From Kineothrix alysoides (GTDB taxonomy: Bacteria; Bacillota; Clostridia; Lachnospirales; Lachnospiraceae): a DNA stretch of 64,000 bases. The position numbers were made by a program, and so were the translations under genes. The notes under the pieces were generated by a model. The model had not been told where the DNA came from, did not search any database, and saw nothing but the letters and a program-made list of their open reading frames with translations. Below are positions 48,692 to 57,679 of the stretch, one piece after another. How positions within the stretch are numbered: the stretch's first letter is position 1; every line of letters begins with the position of its first letter. Where the stretch lies: the NCBI RefSeq assembly GCF_000732725.1, contig NZ_JPNB01000001.1:2170001-2234000 (forward strand), given 5' to 3'.

Positions 48692-51514
48692 TCAGCAGCT
48701 ATAAGTATAATTGTCATCAAGCAGCTTCTGATTGTCATCGAGCTGTGAGATTCCATCCTTATGGACCCTCTTCAGCACTTTCATTGACAGAAACAGTAAA
48801 AGCTGTGAAACTGCCGCTATGCCGAGCATCAACAGCGCGTTGTTCGTAAAAGTCGCCTTTCCCAAACCCGAGCTTATCGTCTCTCTAAAGCCGTAGATAG
48901 AGTGTGTCATCGGCAGATACGGGTGGATAATCCTGAAGAACTTATCCGTAAGCGGTATTGGGAAGGTTCCGCCCGAGCCTGCGAGCTGCAGTATAAGCAA
49001 TATCATAGCCACGAATCTTCCCGGATTATCGAAGGCCATCGCCAGAAACATGATGAGGAACATATAAGCGTATGCGGATACCAACGCTACCGCAAAATAT
49101 TGAAGTATATGGTCTGGTTCCAATCCGATGAACATCATCACTCCGGCTTCGATAAGAGCCATTGCCGTAGCCGCGGCAACTCCCACTGTTATCTTGCTCA
49201 GCCACCACTGGAACACCGATTTATCTTTTACCGCAATCTTCCGGATAGGGTAAATGAAATTGAATACCAGACAGCCAACATACAAGGCCAGCGATAATAC
49301 ATACGGAGCAAGCGCATGACCGTAGTTGGGCACGTCGCTGTATTTTTCCTGCGTGATCTCATCCGGCTGTGCAATCATCTTTGCCGTCTTATCCGTCGCA
49401 TGAACATCGTTTACCTGTTCAGAGCCGTCAGTTAAGGCCGAAGCCAATTCGCTGCTTCCGTCTTTAAAGGTATTCAGGCCGTCCTGAAGGGTAATGCCGC
49501 CGTCCGCTAATTTTGCTGAACCTTCGGTCAACTGTACGGAAGCCTCCTGAAGCTTGGTCTGTCCTGCCATAAGGTCGTCGTTGTTCCTTACCAGCTCTTC
49601 GCTTCCTTCTTTTATCGTATTGGTACCGGATATCAGTGCGTTCACACCATCCTGAAGGGCGGGCACATTGTCGTTTAGCTGGTTAAGGCCACTGCTCAGC
49701 GTCGATGCACCGCTATTCAGGGCCGCAGAATTGCTCTTCAAAGTTTTCACACCTTCGTTTACCTGTTCTACACCCGCAATATAGGTATCCAGACCTGTGC
49801 TAAGCTGCGCAGAGCGGCCTGCCAGACCGGTCTGAAGACTTGCAATGCCTCCCGTTAACTGGCTCATGCCTGGGATGAGCTGACCGTCCAAAGCGGTCTT
49901 CACACTGTTTAGCCCTCCCGAAAGGCTGTTTATCGCACCCTGAGCTCCCGGAAGCACCTGATTAGCTCCCGCAGCGATCTGATTTACCGCTGCGGCGATT
50001 GCAGCGGTAGAGTTTGCTGCAGCCGCCATAGTGCTCACCTGTGCACTCATACTTGCCTCACCGGCCTGAATGCCGGATACTCCGCTTTCTATCGCATCCA
50101 TATTTGCTACAATGTTCGCAGCTTCATCCGAAATGCCCGAACCTGAGCCGCTGTTTGCCGCTGCTGCATCAATCATACCGAGCACGATTCCCTTGGACGT
50201 ATCATCCAAATCCGGCGAGTTATTTACCGCTTCTCTAAGTCCATCCAGGGTCGAAGATGCCGATGAGACTGTGGCAGAGCTGTTCATTATATTATTCGCG
50301 CTGCTTTTTGCCGCTTCCGCAGCATTGATAATGTTCGCAGTGTCATCTCCCGAAATATTCGAAACTGCTGCATCAGCCACTGCCGGACTGGCTGCACTTG
50401 CCGCCGCCAACATTTGGTTCAGTCCTTGAATACTGTTATTGAGATTTGTTAACCCTTTATCCAGTGTTGCCAACTGCTCAGCATTGGAATCGATCTGGGT
50501 GCCTATGCTGCTTGACATCTGGGTCAGGCCTGCCGAAACCTGATTCGCTCCGCTTTGAAGCTGCGCTGTTCCGCTGCTCAAGCCGGTGACCAGGGTAGTC
50601 ACGCCTGTTTTAAGAGTGGTTCCATTGCTGGCTAAGGTATCGGTTCCGTCCGCCAGTTTGGAAACACCGCCGGTATAATCCTTGATGCCGGATGCCAGCT
50701 TGCCGGAGCCATCATCCAGCCGGCTTACTCCGTCTGCCAAATCGGGAACCTTTGCGCCCAATGTATCCACGCCTGCTTTCAACTCTCCGAGACCGTCATC
50801 CAACTTGATAGTGCCCTCCAAATATTGTCCGAGGGCAACGCTGAAAGTTTCTTCTCCATCGCTGAAGGTTATGGTGCTGTCTGCCAGAGTATTCAGTCCG
50901 CCCGTCAGCGTCTTGCTTCCTTCCGCCAAATCGTTTGCACCTTTATCTAACTGCTCGGCTCCGTCAGCTGCCTTCGCAAATCCATCTCCTATTTCAGAAA
51001 GCTGGTCGAAAATCGCGTTTGCATAAACCTCCGTAACCTTCTGGGAAACCTCGCTCTTTAGCTGCTTCATGGCCGTTTCACCGATTACCTCACCGAGGTA
51101 ATTCAAAGCGCCGTTAGTCTCGTATTCAATATTCATTTTCTTCGGGTGCTCATCCATTACTGTGGCTGCATTTGCAGAAAAGTCTTCGGGAATCGTTACT
51201 ATCATATAATATTCCTGATTCTCCAAGCCCTGCTGCGCTTCCTCTCCCGAAACAAACTCCCAATTTAAGTTCTCGTCTTCCTTTAGCTGGTCTACAACCT
51301 CTGCTCCTACATTCAGCATTTTTCCGTTGTATTGCACTTCTTTATCTTCATTCACTACCGCAACCGGCAAGTCTCCGGTTTTTCCATAGGGATCCCAAAC
51401 GGATTTCAGGAAAAATGAAGCATAGAGAAGCGGGATAAAAGAAATAACAATAAAAGAAATTAATAAAATTTTGTTCTTATAGATTGCCTGCCATTCTTTT
51501 TTAATCATTTCCAT
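48692..51514 (-). CDS. YhgE/Pip family membrane protein
   Basis: A 940-residue protein with one N-terminal helix (about 14-36, LLISFIVISFIPLLYASFFL), a domain opening YGKTGDLPVAVVNEDKEV, a very long extracytoplasmic stretch (about 180-730) of heptad-like units (LADGTxxLxxG, LxxGxxxLxxG) and five C-terminal helices of ABC-2 type (about 745-915). Related proteins include Lactococcus phage-infection protein Pip and the type VII secretion component EsaA. The repeats form a long helical stalk. It overlaps the Rrf2 gene by 14 bp. A role in wall-spanning export or surface function is inferred. Confidence 0.9.
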   Translation of the reverse strand: MEMIKKEWQAIYKNKILLISFIVISFIPLLYASFFLKSVWDPYGKTGDLPVAVVNEDKEVQYNGKMLNVGAEVVDQLKEDENLNWEFVSGEEAQQGLENQEYYMIVTIPEDFSANAATVMDEHPKKMNIEYETNGALNYLGEVIGETAMKQLKSEVSQKVTEVYANAIFDQLSEIGDGFAKAADGAEQLDKGANDLAEGSKTLTGGLNTLADSTITFSDGEETFSVALGQYLEGTIKLDDGLGELKAGVDTLGAKVPDLADGVSRLDDGSGKLASGIKDYTGGVSKLADGTDTLASNGTTLKTGVTTLVTGLSSGTAQLQSGANQVSAGLTQMSSSIGTQIDSNAEQLATLDKGLTNLNNSIQGLNQMLAAASAASPAVADAAVSNISGDDTANIINAAEAAKSSANNIMNSSATVSSASSTLDGLREAVNNSPDLDDTSKGIVLGMIDAAAANSGSGSGISDEAANIVANMDAIESGVSGIQAGEASMSAQVSTMAAAANSTAAIAAAVNQIAAGANQVLPGAQGAINSLSGGLNSVKTALDGQLIPGMSQLTGGIASLQTGLAGRSAQLSTGLDTYIAGVEQVNEGVKTLKSNSAALNSGASTLSSGLNQLNDNVPALQDGVNALISGTNTIKEGSEELVRNNDDLMAGQTKLQEASVQLTEGSAKLADGGITLQDGLNTFKDGSSELASALTDGSEQVNDVHATDKTAKMIAQPDEITQEKYSDVPNYGHALAPYVLSLALYVGCLVFNFIYPIRKIAVKDKSVFQWWLSKITVGVAAATAMALIEAGVMMFIGLEPDHILQYFAVALVSAYAYMFLIMFLAMAFDNPGRFVAMILLILQLAGSGGTFPIPLTDKFFRIIHPYLPMTHSIYGFRETISSGLGKATFTNNALLMLGIAAVSQLLLFLSMKVLKRVHKDGISQLDDNQKLLDDNYTYSC

Positions 51515-52025
51515 GAATCGAATTCATCACCTTTCTAATTAATAACTCTCTTTTTTCTTCCGGCTGGTTCCAATCGTACAAAGCCAGCTTTTCTTCCCCC
51601 ACCGCTTCCATAAGCAATTGATAAACCGTTTTGTTTCTCAGAGAATCCCTCCACAGCTTGTCGGCCTGTGCAAATGCATTCTTCAAAATTGCAGTACCTT
51701 GATCCGTAATGAACGGGAACTCATTAAATACCTCGCTGATAAGCTCCGTATCGGTAAACGTTTCAATTGGCCCTTCCAGTGCTTCTACCACCTGCAGTAA
51801 ATTAATATCCTCCGCATTTGCTGCCAGCGTAAAGCCGCCGTTGTTTCCCGAAACAGAATTTACCAGCTTGGAAACAACCAGTTTACGGATTATTTTCCGC
51901 AAATAAGAGGGAGAACACTTTAACCTCTTGTTTATTTCCTGTGAGGATAAAGGAATACCGGGGTCTTGGGTTGCAAGCAGAACGATAATGCAGGCCGCTT
52001 GTTCAAATCCTTTTGTAAGTTTCAA
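51501..52025 (-). CDS. Rrf2 family transcriptional regulator
   Basis: A 174-residue regulator with an N-terminal winged helix (LSSQEINKRLKCSPSYLRKIIRKLVVSKLVNSVSGNNGGFTLA) and a helical tail. The FeS-binding cysteine triad of IscR/NsrR is absent, so it is a YwnA- or CymR-like redox-independent type. AAGGAGG precedes the start. It ends inside the YhgE/Pip start, forming a regulator-target pair. A palindrome lies 60 bp upstream. Confidence 0.88.
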   Translation of the reverse strand: MKLTKGFEQAACIIVLLATQDPGIPLSSQEINKRLKCSPSYLRKIIRKLVVSKLVNSVSGNNGGFTLAANAEDINLLQVVEALEGPIETFTDTELISEVFNEFPFITDQGTAILKNAFAQADKLWRDSLRNKTVYQLLMEAVGEEKLALYDWNQPEEKRELLIRKVMNSIHGND

Positions 52026-52353
52026 CGCTTTACCTCCTTAACATATCTAGCGAATATCAATACGGTTTACAAATCATTTTGCGGATATCCATTATCCATT
52101 ATGGATATTTGTTATCTACAATCGGTAATTATACTACTCTTAAATCATATTGCAAGTAAAAAAAATTGTGCTTATGATGAAAATTTTCATCATAATGCAC
52201 AATTATAAGTTATTATTCAGCCTTCTATATCACAAAGCCAAAGTTGCATCTCAATGCACAATTCTAATTGAACGGTAGATTTCTCTTGCATTTCAGCGTA
52301 TAATTTCTATATCATATCTTTAAAAACACAAAATGAGAAAGCGAGATTTTATT
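52026..52353. other. Divergent spacer between Rrf2 and DUF4236 genes
   Basis: Holds the palindrome at 52085-52108 and an AT-rich promoter region for both neighbours. No additional gene is visible. Confidence 0.5.
52085..52108. promoter_or_regulatory. Candidate Rrf2 operator
   Basis: ATATCCAT and ATGGATAT form an 8-bp inverted repeat with an 8-bp spacer, extended by an internal TTATCCATT. It lies 60 bp before the Rrf2 start and suits an autoregulatory dimer site. Confidence 0.5.
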
Positions 52354-52668
52354 ATGGGATTTAGATTTCGAAAAAGCATTAAAATCGCTCCGGGGCTGAA
52401 GCTGAACATCAATAGCAAAAGCGTGAGTGTAACGGGCGGAATCAAGGGTGCCCATCACACAGTCAGCTCCACCGGCAAACGGACTACTTCGGTAGGTCTT
52501 CCCGGAACAGGCTTATCTTATACCACTTCCTCCGACGGAAAGTCCTCAAAGAAAAAGAGCAGTGCCTCCGACAGCGGCGGATGTCTGACTATCATATTAA
52601 AACTGCTGGGAATTATTCTGCTTATCGTTATCATTTTCCTGCTTATTCGAAGTTCCGGCATAATATAG
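52354..52668 (+). CDS. DUF4236 domain protein
   Basis: A 104-residue small protein. The N-terminus is the DUF4236 motif (MGFRFRKSIKIAPGLKLNINSKSVSVTGG ... TTSVGLPGTGLSYTTS), and the C-terminus is one hydrophobic helix (ILKLLGIILLIVIIFLLI) after a Ser/Lys-rich linker. DUF4236 proteins are widespread in phages and bacteria and their function is unknown. The start is placed at MGFRF because the family begins there; an ATG 21 bp upstream is alternative. Single gene. Confidence 0.85.
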   Translation: MGFRFRKSIKIAPGLKLNINSKSVSVTGGIKGAHHTVSSTGKRTTSVGLPGTGLSYTTSSDGKSSKKKSSASDSGGCLTIILKLLGIILLIVIIFLLIRSSGII

Positions 52669-52814
52669 CAGCACTTTCTTTTGTTAACACAAGGTTGTGT
52701 TATGTACAGCCACGATTCCACGGGGTGTTTTGTGCTGTTTTTGCACAAAATCCCGAGGGTAGGCAACGCTAAATTATATGCTCCATGTAATTCGAGTGCT
52801 TATCATTATCAGAT

Positions 52815-53246
52815 TCAGGCTTTTGCCAGTTGGCTTCCAAGTTCGCTGCACTGGGCCAATACGGAAGCGTCCGGCGTTTCCTGGCATATCAGGCCTTCCC
52901 CATTCAGTACAGATGCACCCACTGCGCCCATTCTGTCCACCCATTCACGCATCCATTGTCCGTCCCCCCATCCGTATGAGCCGAACAGAGCAATGGTCTT
53001 TCCTGCCGCAAAGGCTTCCACATCGCATACGAACGGCTCCATTTCGGATTCCTCCAGCACTTCAACTCCCATAGACGGGCAGCCTAACGCGAATGCCTTT
53101 GCTTTTTTCAATTCCTCCAAAGAAGCACTGCTCACATCTACTACCTCGGCTTCCATACCAGCCTCTTTGATTCCCTGCCCTACCGCTTCCGCCATAGCCA
53201 GCGTGTTGCCGGATAGGGACCAATATACAACATAAATTTTTTCCAT
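52815..53246 (-). CDS. Flavodoxin
   Basis: A 143-residue classic short-chain flavodoxin: FMN phosphate loop YWSLSGNTLAMAEAVGQGI, second loop LGCPSMGVEVLEESEMEPF and third loop LFGSYGWGDGQWMREW, where Trp and Tyr stack on FMN. It replaces ferredoxin when iron is short. It begins 12 bp after the DUF3793 gene, whose upstream region holds a DtxR-like box, so iron control is likely. Confidence 0.95.
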   Translation of the reverse strand: MEKIYVVYWSLSGNTLAMAEAVGQGIKEAGMEAEVVDVSSASLEELKKAKAFALGCPSMGVEVLEESEMEPFVCDVEAFAAGKTIALFGSYGWGDGQWMREWVDRMGAVGASVLNGEGLICQETPDASVLAQCSELGSQLAKA

Positions 53247-53258
53247 CTCTTTTTCCTC

Positions 53259-53876
53259 TTAGGCCGCTATCTCCTGCAGCCTATCCTCTCTATAACTTTC
53301 TATAATATCTTCCATACCCACCCCAAAGAAAACCAATTGCAGCATCGTTTCCTTTACTATCTCAAATCTGTGGAAAAGCTGCTCCTTCGCCGCGATGTTT
53401 TCATATACCTTCCAATATCCGGTAAGCATGGAATTTCTCCCATTATGACGGATGAAGCCTTCCACATCTTCAATCGGATAACCAAGCAGAACTCCCATTT
53501 CATGGGGGAACTGTATTTTATCCGACATGTATTTTCTATACCTTTCTCTAAAAATCGGCAAGATGTCATACAGGGAATTCTCCCGATACCCCATTCCGGC
53601 TAACAGCTTTATCACACGCTCTTGTTTCAGATACGAAACCAGTTTTGTCTTATTAAATAGAAGAAGCGTTATTTTCTCTCCGCTATCCCGCAGTGCATAG
53701 CAGGAAATACTTGTTGACCTTAAAATCGCTATAAGCTGCGCAAGTTTGTCTCTGCGGATAATTAATAAATTCGAGACTTTCAATCCCGCTATAAGTGGAG
53801 CACACTGCAAAGCCAGTTGTGTTTCTATGTTCTTTATATCTATTTTCTGCATTATCTCAAATACATCCTTGCTCAT
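53259..53876 (-). CDS. DUF3793 family protein
   Basis: A 205-residue cytoplasmic protein of the clostridial DUF3793 family, recognised by ALQCAPLIAGLKVSNLL near the start, the central LLLFNKTKLVSYL and FPHEMGVLLGYPIEDVEGFI. Members are nearly always paired with a flavodoxin, as here, and are seen near iron-regulated genes; the biochemical role is unknown. It shows a conserved Cys (ALQC) and His-Glu but no known catalytic motif. It leads the operon with the flavodoxin. Confidence 0.9.
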   Translation of the reverse strand: MSKDVFEIMQKIDIKNIETQLALQCAPLIAGLKVSNLLIIRRDKLAQLIAILRSTSISCYALRDSGEKITLLLFNKTKLVSYLKQERVIKLLAGMGYRENSLYDILPIFRERYRKYMSDKIQFPHEMGVLLGYPIEDVEGFIRHNGRNSMLTGYWKVYENIAAKEQLFHRFEIVKETMLQLVFFGVGMEDIIESYREDRLQEIAA

Positions 53877-54341
53877 TTCATCTCCTTTCCGGTTAGGTAT
53901 GACTAACTTATGAATATGATATATTTTTTGCTGGGGTTAGTCAAGGGATTTATTGAGATAATTCATCATGTATCCACCTAAAAAGGTGGGAGAATTATTT
54001 AGATATACTCTTATATATTATTAAAGAAAACTGGATAAATATAACATATATTTAATCTGATAATACCACTTGTTTTATTAGCATAATGGATTCCACTAAA
54101 AACTTCTTTTTCAAAAAATACCCCATTTCCAGTAATTATTTTTTACCGCCTACTACCATCGATTTCTCAGATGTAGGCCTCTACATTATCAACAGAAGAA
54201 TACATGTTTAATGGACTAATAAAGATTTGTTTACGTTTATCTATAGAAACATCTCTTCCCTTTGCCACAAAATGTTCATCTACTCAACTCGTAATGATAT
54301 TCGAGAAAAATATATTTAGTATGAAATAAATTTAATCCAAC
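53877..54341. other. AT-rich spacer with DtxR-like box
   Basis: About 465 bp without a convincing gene. Besides the box at 53892 it has a short stem CCACCT / AGGTGG (53974-53989) extended by AATTC / GAATT, which may end the SPFH/NAD-kinase-like transcript but lacks a T-run. Confidence 0.45.
53892..53907. promoter_or_regulatory. DtxR/IdeR-like iron box
   Basis: GTTAG-GTATGA-CTAAC, inverted repeats matching the TTAGG...CCTAA style of DtxR/IdeR-type metal regulators, 16 bp before the DUF3793 start. A second GTTAGTC word follows at 53936. It would repress the DUF3793-flavodoxin operon when iron is replete. Confidence 0.6.
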
Positions 54342-55310
54342 TCATACCACCAACTTCCCCTTTTTCTCCGCCACAGTAATCGTTGCCTCTATCCCCGAGT
54401 TAAACTGAAGATAGTCATTTTCGATACCATCACTGAATATTACTCCATTTTCCGGCATTTGTGATAATATTCTTAAGGGTGTCTCGTCAGTAACCGTTCC
54501 AAAGACAAGCTCTGCTCCTGAGTTTTTGCTGGGAAATGGCTCACGTACGGAAAAATATAGGTAGTCACTGTTCCAAGGCAGACTTCTCTCTATTTGCACT
54601 TTAGTATTCTTATCCAACTTAGAACGTTTATCTGAAGTTCCATTCATGGTTCCGTTGACGATGCTGTTAGCACCTGCAAGTACACTTTTTAACCAACCTG
54701 TTGAACCCAGTCCGGTTGATACTATGATTCCGCTAGAGGATTGATATTCACACCGCCGCCCGCATTGTATCCGGTATCTTGAGGATACATGGGTTCTCTG
54801 CCCTATAAATAAGTCATTTACTGCATAAATAGCCTGACCGTCATTTAAAGTGGCTTTTGCCATGGATACCTCTTTCACCTGCCTTTTTTTCCTGAATACA
54901 TCTTGAATAACCAGCCTAAGCTCCGCAACTGTAAACGGAAGAAGTACGCCGTCCCACCTGGCAGGATCTGGATTAACTCCAATGAGCTGCTGGTTTGACA
55001 AATACTTTAAAGTATTGGCCACAAGTCCATCCTGACCGATAGCCACCACAATATCGTCCTCTCCGAATATAAAGTTGGGCACATATTCCCTATCAACCAC
55101 TTGCACCCTTCCCAATGCTTCTAAATGGCCTTGGGCTTCCGCAATTGCCTTTTTATACCGTTCATCTTCCATTATGTAATCTGAAAAATCGCTTCCCATA
55201 TGCTCAATATAAAATTTGGCTTGAGCTATGGTATTGTATCTTGCGATCAAGTCTTCAAGCCTTGTTTTCCTTTTGACCAGTACAATCTTATTTTCCGTTA
55301 ATCTTTCCAT
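54342..55310 (-). CDS. NAD-kinase-fold protein paired with an SPFH protein
   Basis: A 322-residue protein with the NAD kinase/diacylglycerol kinase-like core. The nucleotide loop reads IVVAIGQDGLVANTL (GQDG at 92-95 where NAD kinases have GGDG), followed by LIGVNPDPARWDGVLLPF, and the later motif is GIIVSTGLGSTGW (197-206) for the family's S/TTGSTAY. The region INDLFIGQ-like VNDLFIGQRTHVSSRY matches the substrate strand. Its N-terminal 80 residues are family-specific. NAD kinase itself is usually shorter. It starts 2 bp after the SPFH stop. The phosphoryl acceptor is unknown. Confidence 0.75.
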   Translation of the reverse strand: MERLTENKIVLVKRKTRLEDLIARYNTIAQAKFYIEHMGSDFSDYIMEDERYKKAIAEAQGHLEALGRVQVVDREYVPNFIFGEDDIVVAIGQDGLVANTLKYLSNQQLIGVNPDPARWDGVLLPFTVAELRLVIQDVFRKKRQVKEVSMAKATLNDGQAIYAVNDLFIGQRTHVSSRYRIQCGRRCEYQSSSGIIVSTGLGSTGWLKSVLAGANSIVNGTMNGTSDKRSKLDKNTKVQIERSLPWNSDYLYFSVREPFPSKNSGAELVFGTVTDETPLRILSQMPENGVIFSDGIENDYLQFNSGIEATITVAEKKGKLVV

Positions 55311-55312
55311 AA

Positions 55313-56329
55313 TTACTTAGATTCTTTCATTAATTCGTGAAGTAAATCAGGCGATATATTGAGTTGCCCTATCTGTCCTGCTTTTCCGGCCAACTCTTGA
55401 AATGCTATTGCAATAAGCTTATTAGGCTGCATACCGATGCTTGCAAGCGACTGAATTACATCTGGATTTATTCCTTCCAAAGCCTTCATAGCCACGGATA
55501 ACTCGTAAGCTTTTTCATCAGCTTCTGCCTTTGAATTCTCCACGGTCAGCTCAATCAGAGCTTTTCTCTTCTCTTCCAAAGCAGTTTCAAACTGCATCTG
55601 CTCTTCCTTCAGCTGATTTTGTTTATGCTGAACAGCTCTCTCTGCTTCTATTTGTGTTTCCCGTACCTGCTTTTTCTTGTTCTCTATTGCGATTTCTGTA
55701 TTAAATTCGTTTTCCTTGACGCGCCTTTCCTGCTCAATAGATGCATTGCGCCGTTCGTAAATAGCTTCATCAGCCTTCTTAAGGATTTGCTCTCTGGCCT
55801 GTGCCTCCAGTGCCCTGGATGTTTCTTTATTCGGAAGAATGGCAAGGATGGAAATACCTAATATCTCTATACCAACCCTATTAATCTCCGCATTCCCTTT
55901 AATATCGTTCAAAATTCCTTGTGCCAAAGCCTCACTGGACTTGATAGCATCCTCTAGCAGCAATTCTTCTAACGTTTTCTTCGTTAACACTCTTACTATA
56001 TTGATTACTCTCTGCGGCAACTTCTGCGGATCGTCCGAAGCATACCCCTTGCCTTTCATATCAAGCGTATAGTTCAAAAGCTCTGTGATTTTCTTCTGGT
56101 CAACTATTCTGTAATTAATCTGTCCCTGAACCGTCACTGTCTGAAAATCTGACGTGACTTCCTCAAAGATAAAAGGCACATCAACACTTCCGACAGGGAC
56201 AACAACGATTGATGTTACCGGAGCAAAATAGTTGAACGATATTCCGGCACCTTCCTTTACAATCTTACCGCTCCTGTACTTTAAAACATACTCGTTTGGC
56301 TGAAACTTAATAAATCTGAATCCGAACAT
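55313..56329 (-). CDS. SPFH/band 7 domain protein
   Basis: A 338-residue protein: beta-rich SPFH domain at about residues 15-190 (KIVKEGAGISFNYFAPVTSIVVVPVGSVDV, VTVQGQINYRIVD), a charged coiled coil at about 190-265 (EQERRVKENEFNTEIAIENKKK), and a C-terminal oligomerisation-like segment. There is no N-terminal membrane helix, unlike flotillin or HflK/C, so it may be soluble or peripheral. It is co-transcribed with the NAD-kinase-fold gene and starts 230 bp from a divergent TetR gene. Function unknown; SPFH proteins form large rings or scaffolds. Confidence 0.9.
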   Translation of the reverse strand: MFGFRFIKFQPNEYVLKYRSGKIVKEGAGISFNYFAPVTSIVVVPVGSVDVPFIFEEVTSDFQTVTVQGQINYRIVDQKKITELLNYTLDMKGKGYASDDPQKLPQRVINIVRVLTKKTLEELLLEDAIKSSEALAQGILNDIKGNAEINRVGIEILGISILAILPNKETSRALEAQAREQILKKADEAIYERRNASIEQERRVKENEFNTEIAIENKKKQVRETQIEAERAVQHKQNQLKEEQMQFETALEEKRKALIELTVENSKAEADEKAYELSVAMKALEGINPDVIQSLASIGMQPNKLIAIAFQELAGKAGQIGQLNISPDLLHELMKESK

Positions 56330-56527
56330 AATTTAAACCTCCCCTATTAATGTAGTTAAGTATATTCTATACTAAATTACATACTTTTTCCATTATAATT
56401 TTATATGGCATACTGTGAAAAGGATATTCACCGCAGAATTTTTCTCTTTCATTAATTCATCTCCTATCAATTAGTAATAACATCATCTTTTTAATTATCT
56501 TGACATTCCATTGGAATCAAAATATAA

Positions 56528-56541
56528 TGAGTGCATACTCA
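56528..56541. promoter_or_regulatory. TetR-type operator
   Basis: TGAGT-GCAT-ACTCA is a perfect palindrome 19 bp before the TetR TTG start; a TGAGT half-site follows directly. Likely autoregulatory. Confidence 0.6.
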
Positions 56542-56560
56542 ATGAGTCGGAGGTCATTAA

Positions 56561-57142
56561 TTGAAAGTCAAAAGACAGTTGCAAAAAGAAAACACTAGGA
56601 TAAGAATAATTGAAACTGCTTATAAAATATATTCTGAGCATGGCTTCACTGCCACCACCGCTATGATCGCAAAAGAAGCAAGGGTATCGCATGGTACAAT
56701 TTTTGTTCATTTTCCATCAGTGAATGAATTATTAACCCATTTGATAGAAGACTTTGGGAATAAGCTGGCTTTGGAAATGCATAATTTAGCAGAAAAAAAT
56801 GACAACATCGAAAAATTACTTAAAGCCTATTTAGAAGTTTTAAAAAAATATGAAAGCTTTTATATTCATCTTATCAGCGAAAGAAGCCTATTGCCCGAAG
56901 ATGTACAGATGATATTTGTAAATATACAATCTAATATAGCTGTTCACTTTAATAAGGTAATTGAACGGGAAATTGAAAGTCAGACTGTTAAAAACATACC
57001 TGTTCATATGATATTCAATACATGGATGGGGCTAATTCATTACTATTTACTCAATAAGGATTTGTTTTCTCCTGAAAAACCGCTTTTAGAACGGTATGAG
57101 GAGGAACTGATAACAACCTTTTTAGAATATATACGAAAATAA
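56561..57142 (+). CDS. TetR family regulator
   Basis: A 193-residue repressor; the HTH is IIETAYKIYSEHGFTATTAMIAKEARVSHGTIFVHFPSVNEL. The start is TTG, seven bases after GGAGGT. It leads a four-gene plus-strand operon with a zinc-ribbon protein, a TfoX-C protein and a cysteine-less AhpD-like protein, which it probably controls. It may also affect the divergent SPFH operon. Ligand unknown. Confidence 0.9.
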   Translation: MKVKRQLQKENTRIRIIETAYKIYSEHGFTATTAMIAKEARVSHGTIFVHFPSVNELLTHLIEDFGNKLALEMHNLAEKNDNIEKLLKAYLEVLKKYESFYIHLISERSLLPEDVQMIFVNIQSNIAVHFNKVIEREIESQTVKNIPVHMIFNTWMGLIHYYLLNKDLFSPEKPLLERYEEELITTFLEYIRK

Positions 57143-57158
57143 ACTGGAGGTAATTAAA

Positions 57159-57413
57159 ATGAAAACCTGTATTGCTTGTGGTATGCCAATGATGGAAAAG
57201 TCAGACTTTGCCGGAGAGGATACGGGCAAAGACTATTGTGTCTATTGTGCCCGTCCTGATGGCTCAATGCAATCATTCGAGGAGAAAAGAACCGGGATGA
57301 TCAACTTTATAATTAAAACACAAGGCTTCGATTACAAAGCTGCAACTAAGATAGCAGAAAGCAATATGAAACGACTCCCTGCCTGGAAAGATTATTTTAA
57401 TATGGAGGAATGA
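57159..57413 (+). CDS. Small zinc-ribbon domain protein
   Basis: An 84-residue protein with CIACGMPM (7 residues in), an acidic stretch, then CVYCARPDG: two Cys pairs that should bind one zinc, as in the putative zinc-ribbon family (PF12674 type). The C-terminal half (MINFIIKTQGFDYKAATKIAESNMKRLPAWK) is conserved in the family and helical. AGGAGG-like TGGAGG precedes the ATG. It is followed 1 bp later by the TfoX-C gene. Function unknown. Confidence 0.85.
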   Translation: MKTCIACGMPMMEKSDFAGEDTGKDYCVYCARPDGSMQSFEEKRTGMINFIIKTQGFDYKAATKIAESNMKRLPAWKDYFNMEE

Positions 57414-57414
57414 T

Positions 57415-57666
57415 ATGGGTGAACTATCCAAACTTCAAAATATCGGCGAAGTTATTGAAAAACATTTAAATACAATTGGAATTTGTACACCCGAAGAGCT
57501 TGTCAATATAGGCAGCAAAGAAGCATTTTTTCATATAAAGATTATTGACAATACGGCATGTTTACATATGCTTTATGCTTTACAAGGCGCGGTCGAGGGA
57601 AAACGCTATACCCAGCTTGCAGAAAGCACAAAAAAAGATTTAAAACATTTTTTTAATAATTTATAA
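57415..57666 (+). CDS. TfoX C-terminal domain protein
   Basis: An 83-residue helix-hairpin-helix-like protein matching the TfoX/Sxy C-terminal domain (LQNIGEVIEKHLNTIGICTPEELVNIGSKEAFFHI ... LHMLYALQGAVEGKRY). Stand-alone copies are common and not competence regulators. It is translated from within the same operon as the zinc-ribbon gene. Function unknown. Confidence 0.88.
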   Translation: MGELSKLQNIGEVIEKHLNTIGICTPEELVNIGSKEAFFHIKIIDNTACLHMLYALQGAVEGKRYTQLAESTKKDLKHFFNNL

Positions 57667-57679
57667 AGGAGCAACAATT

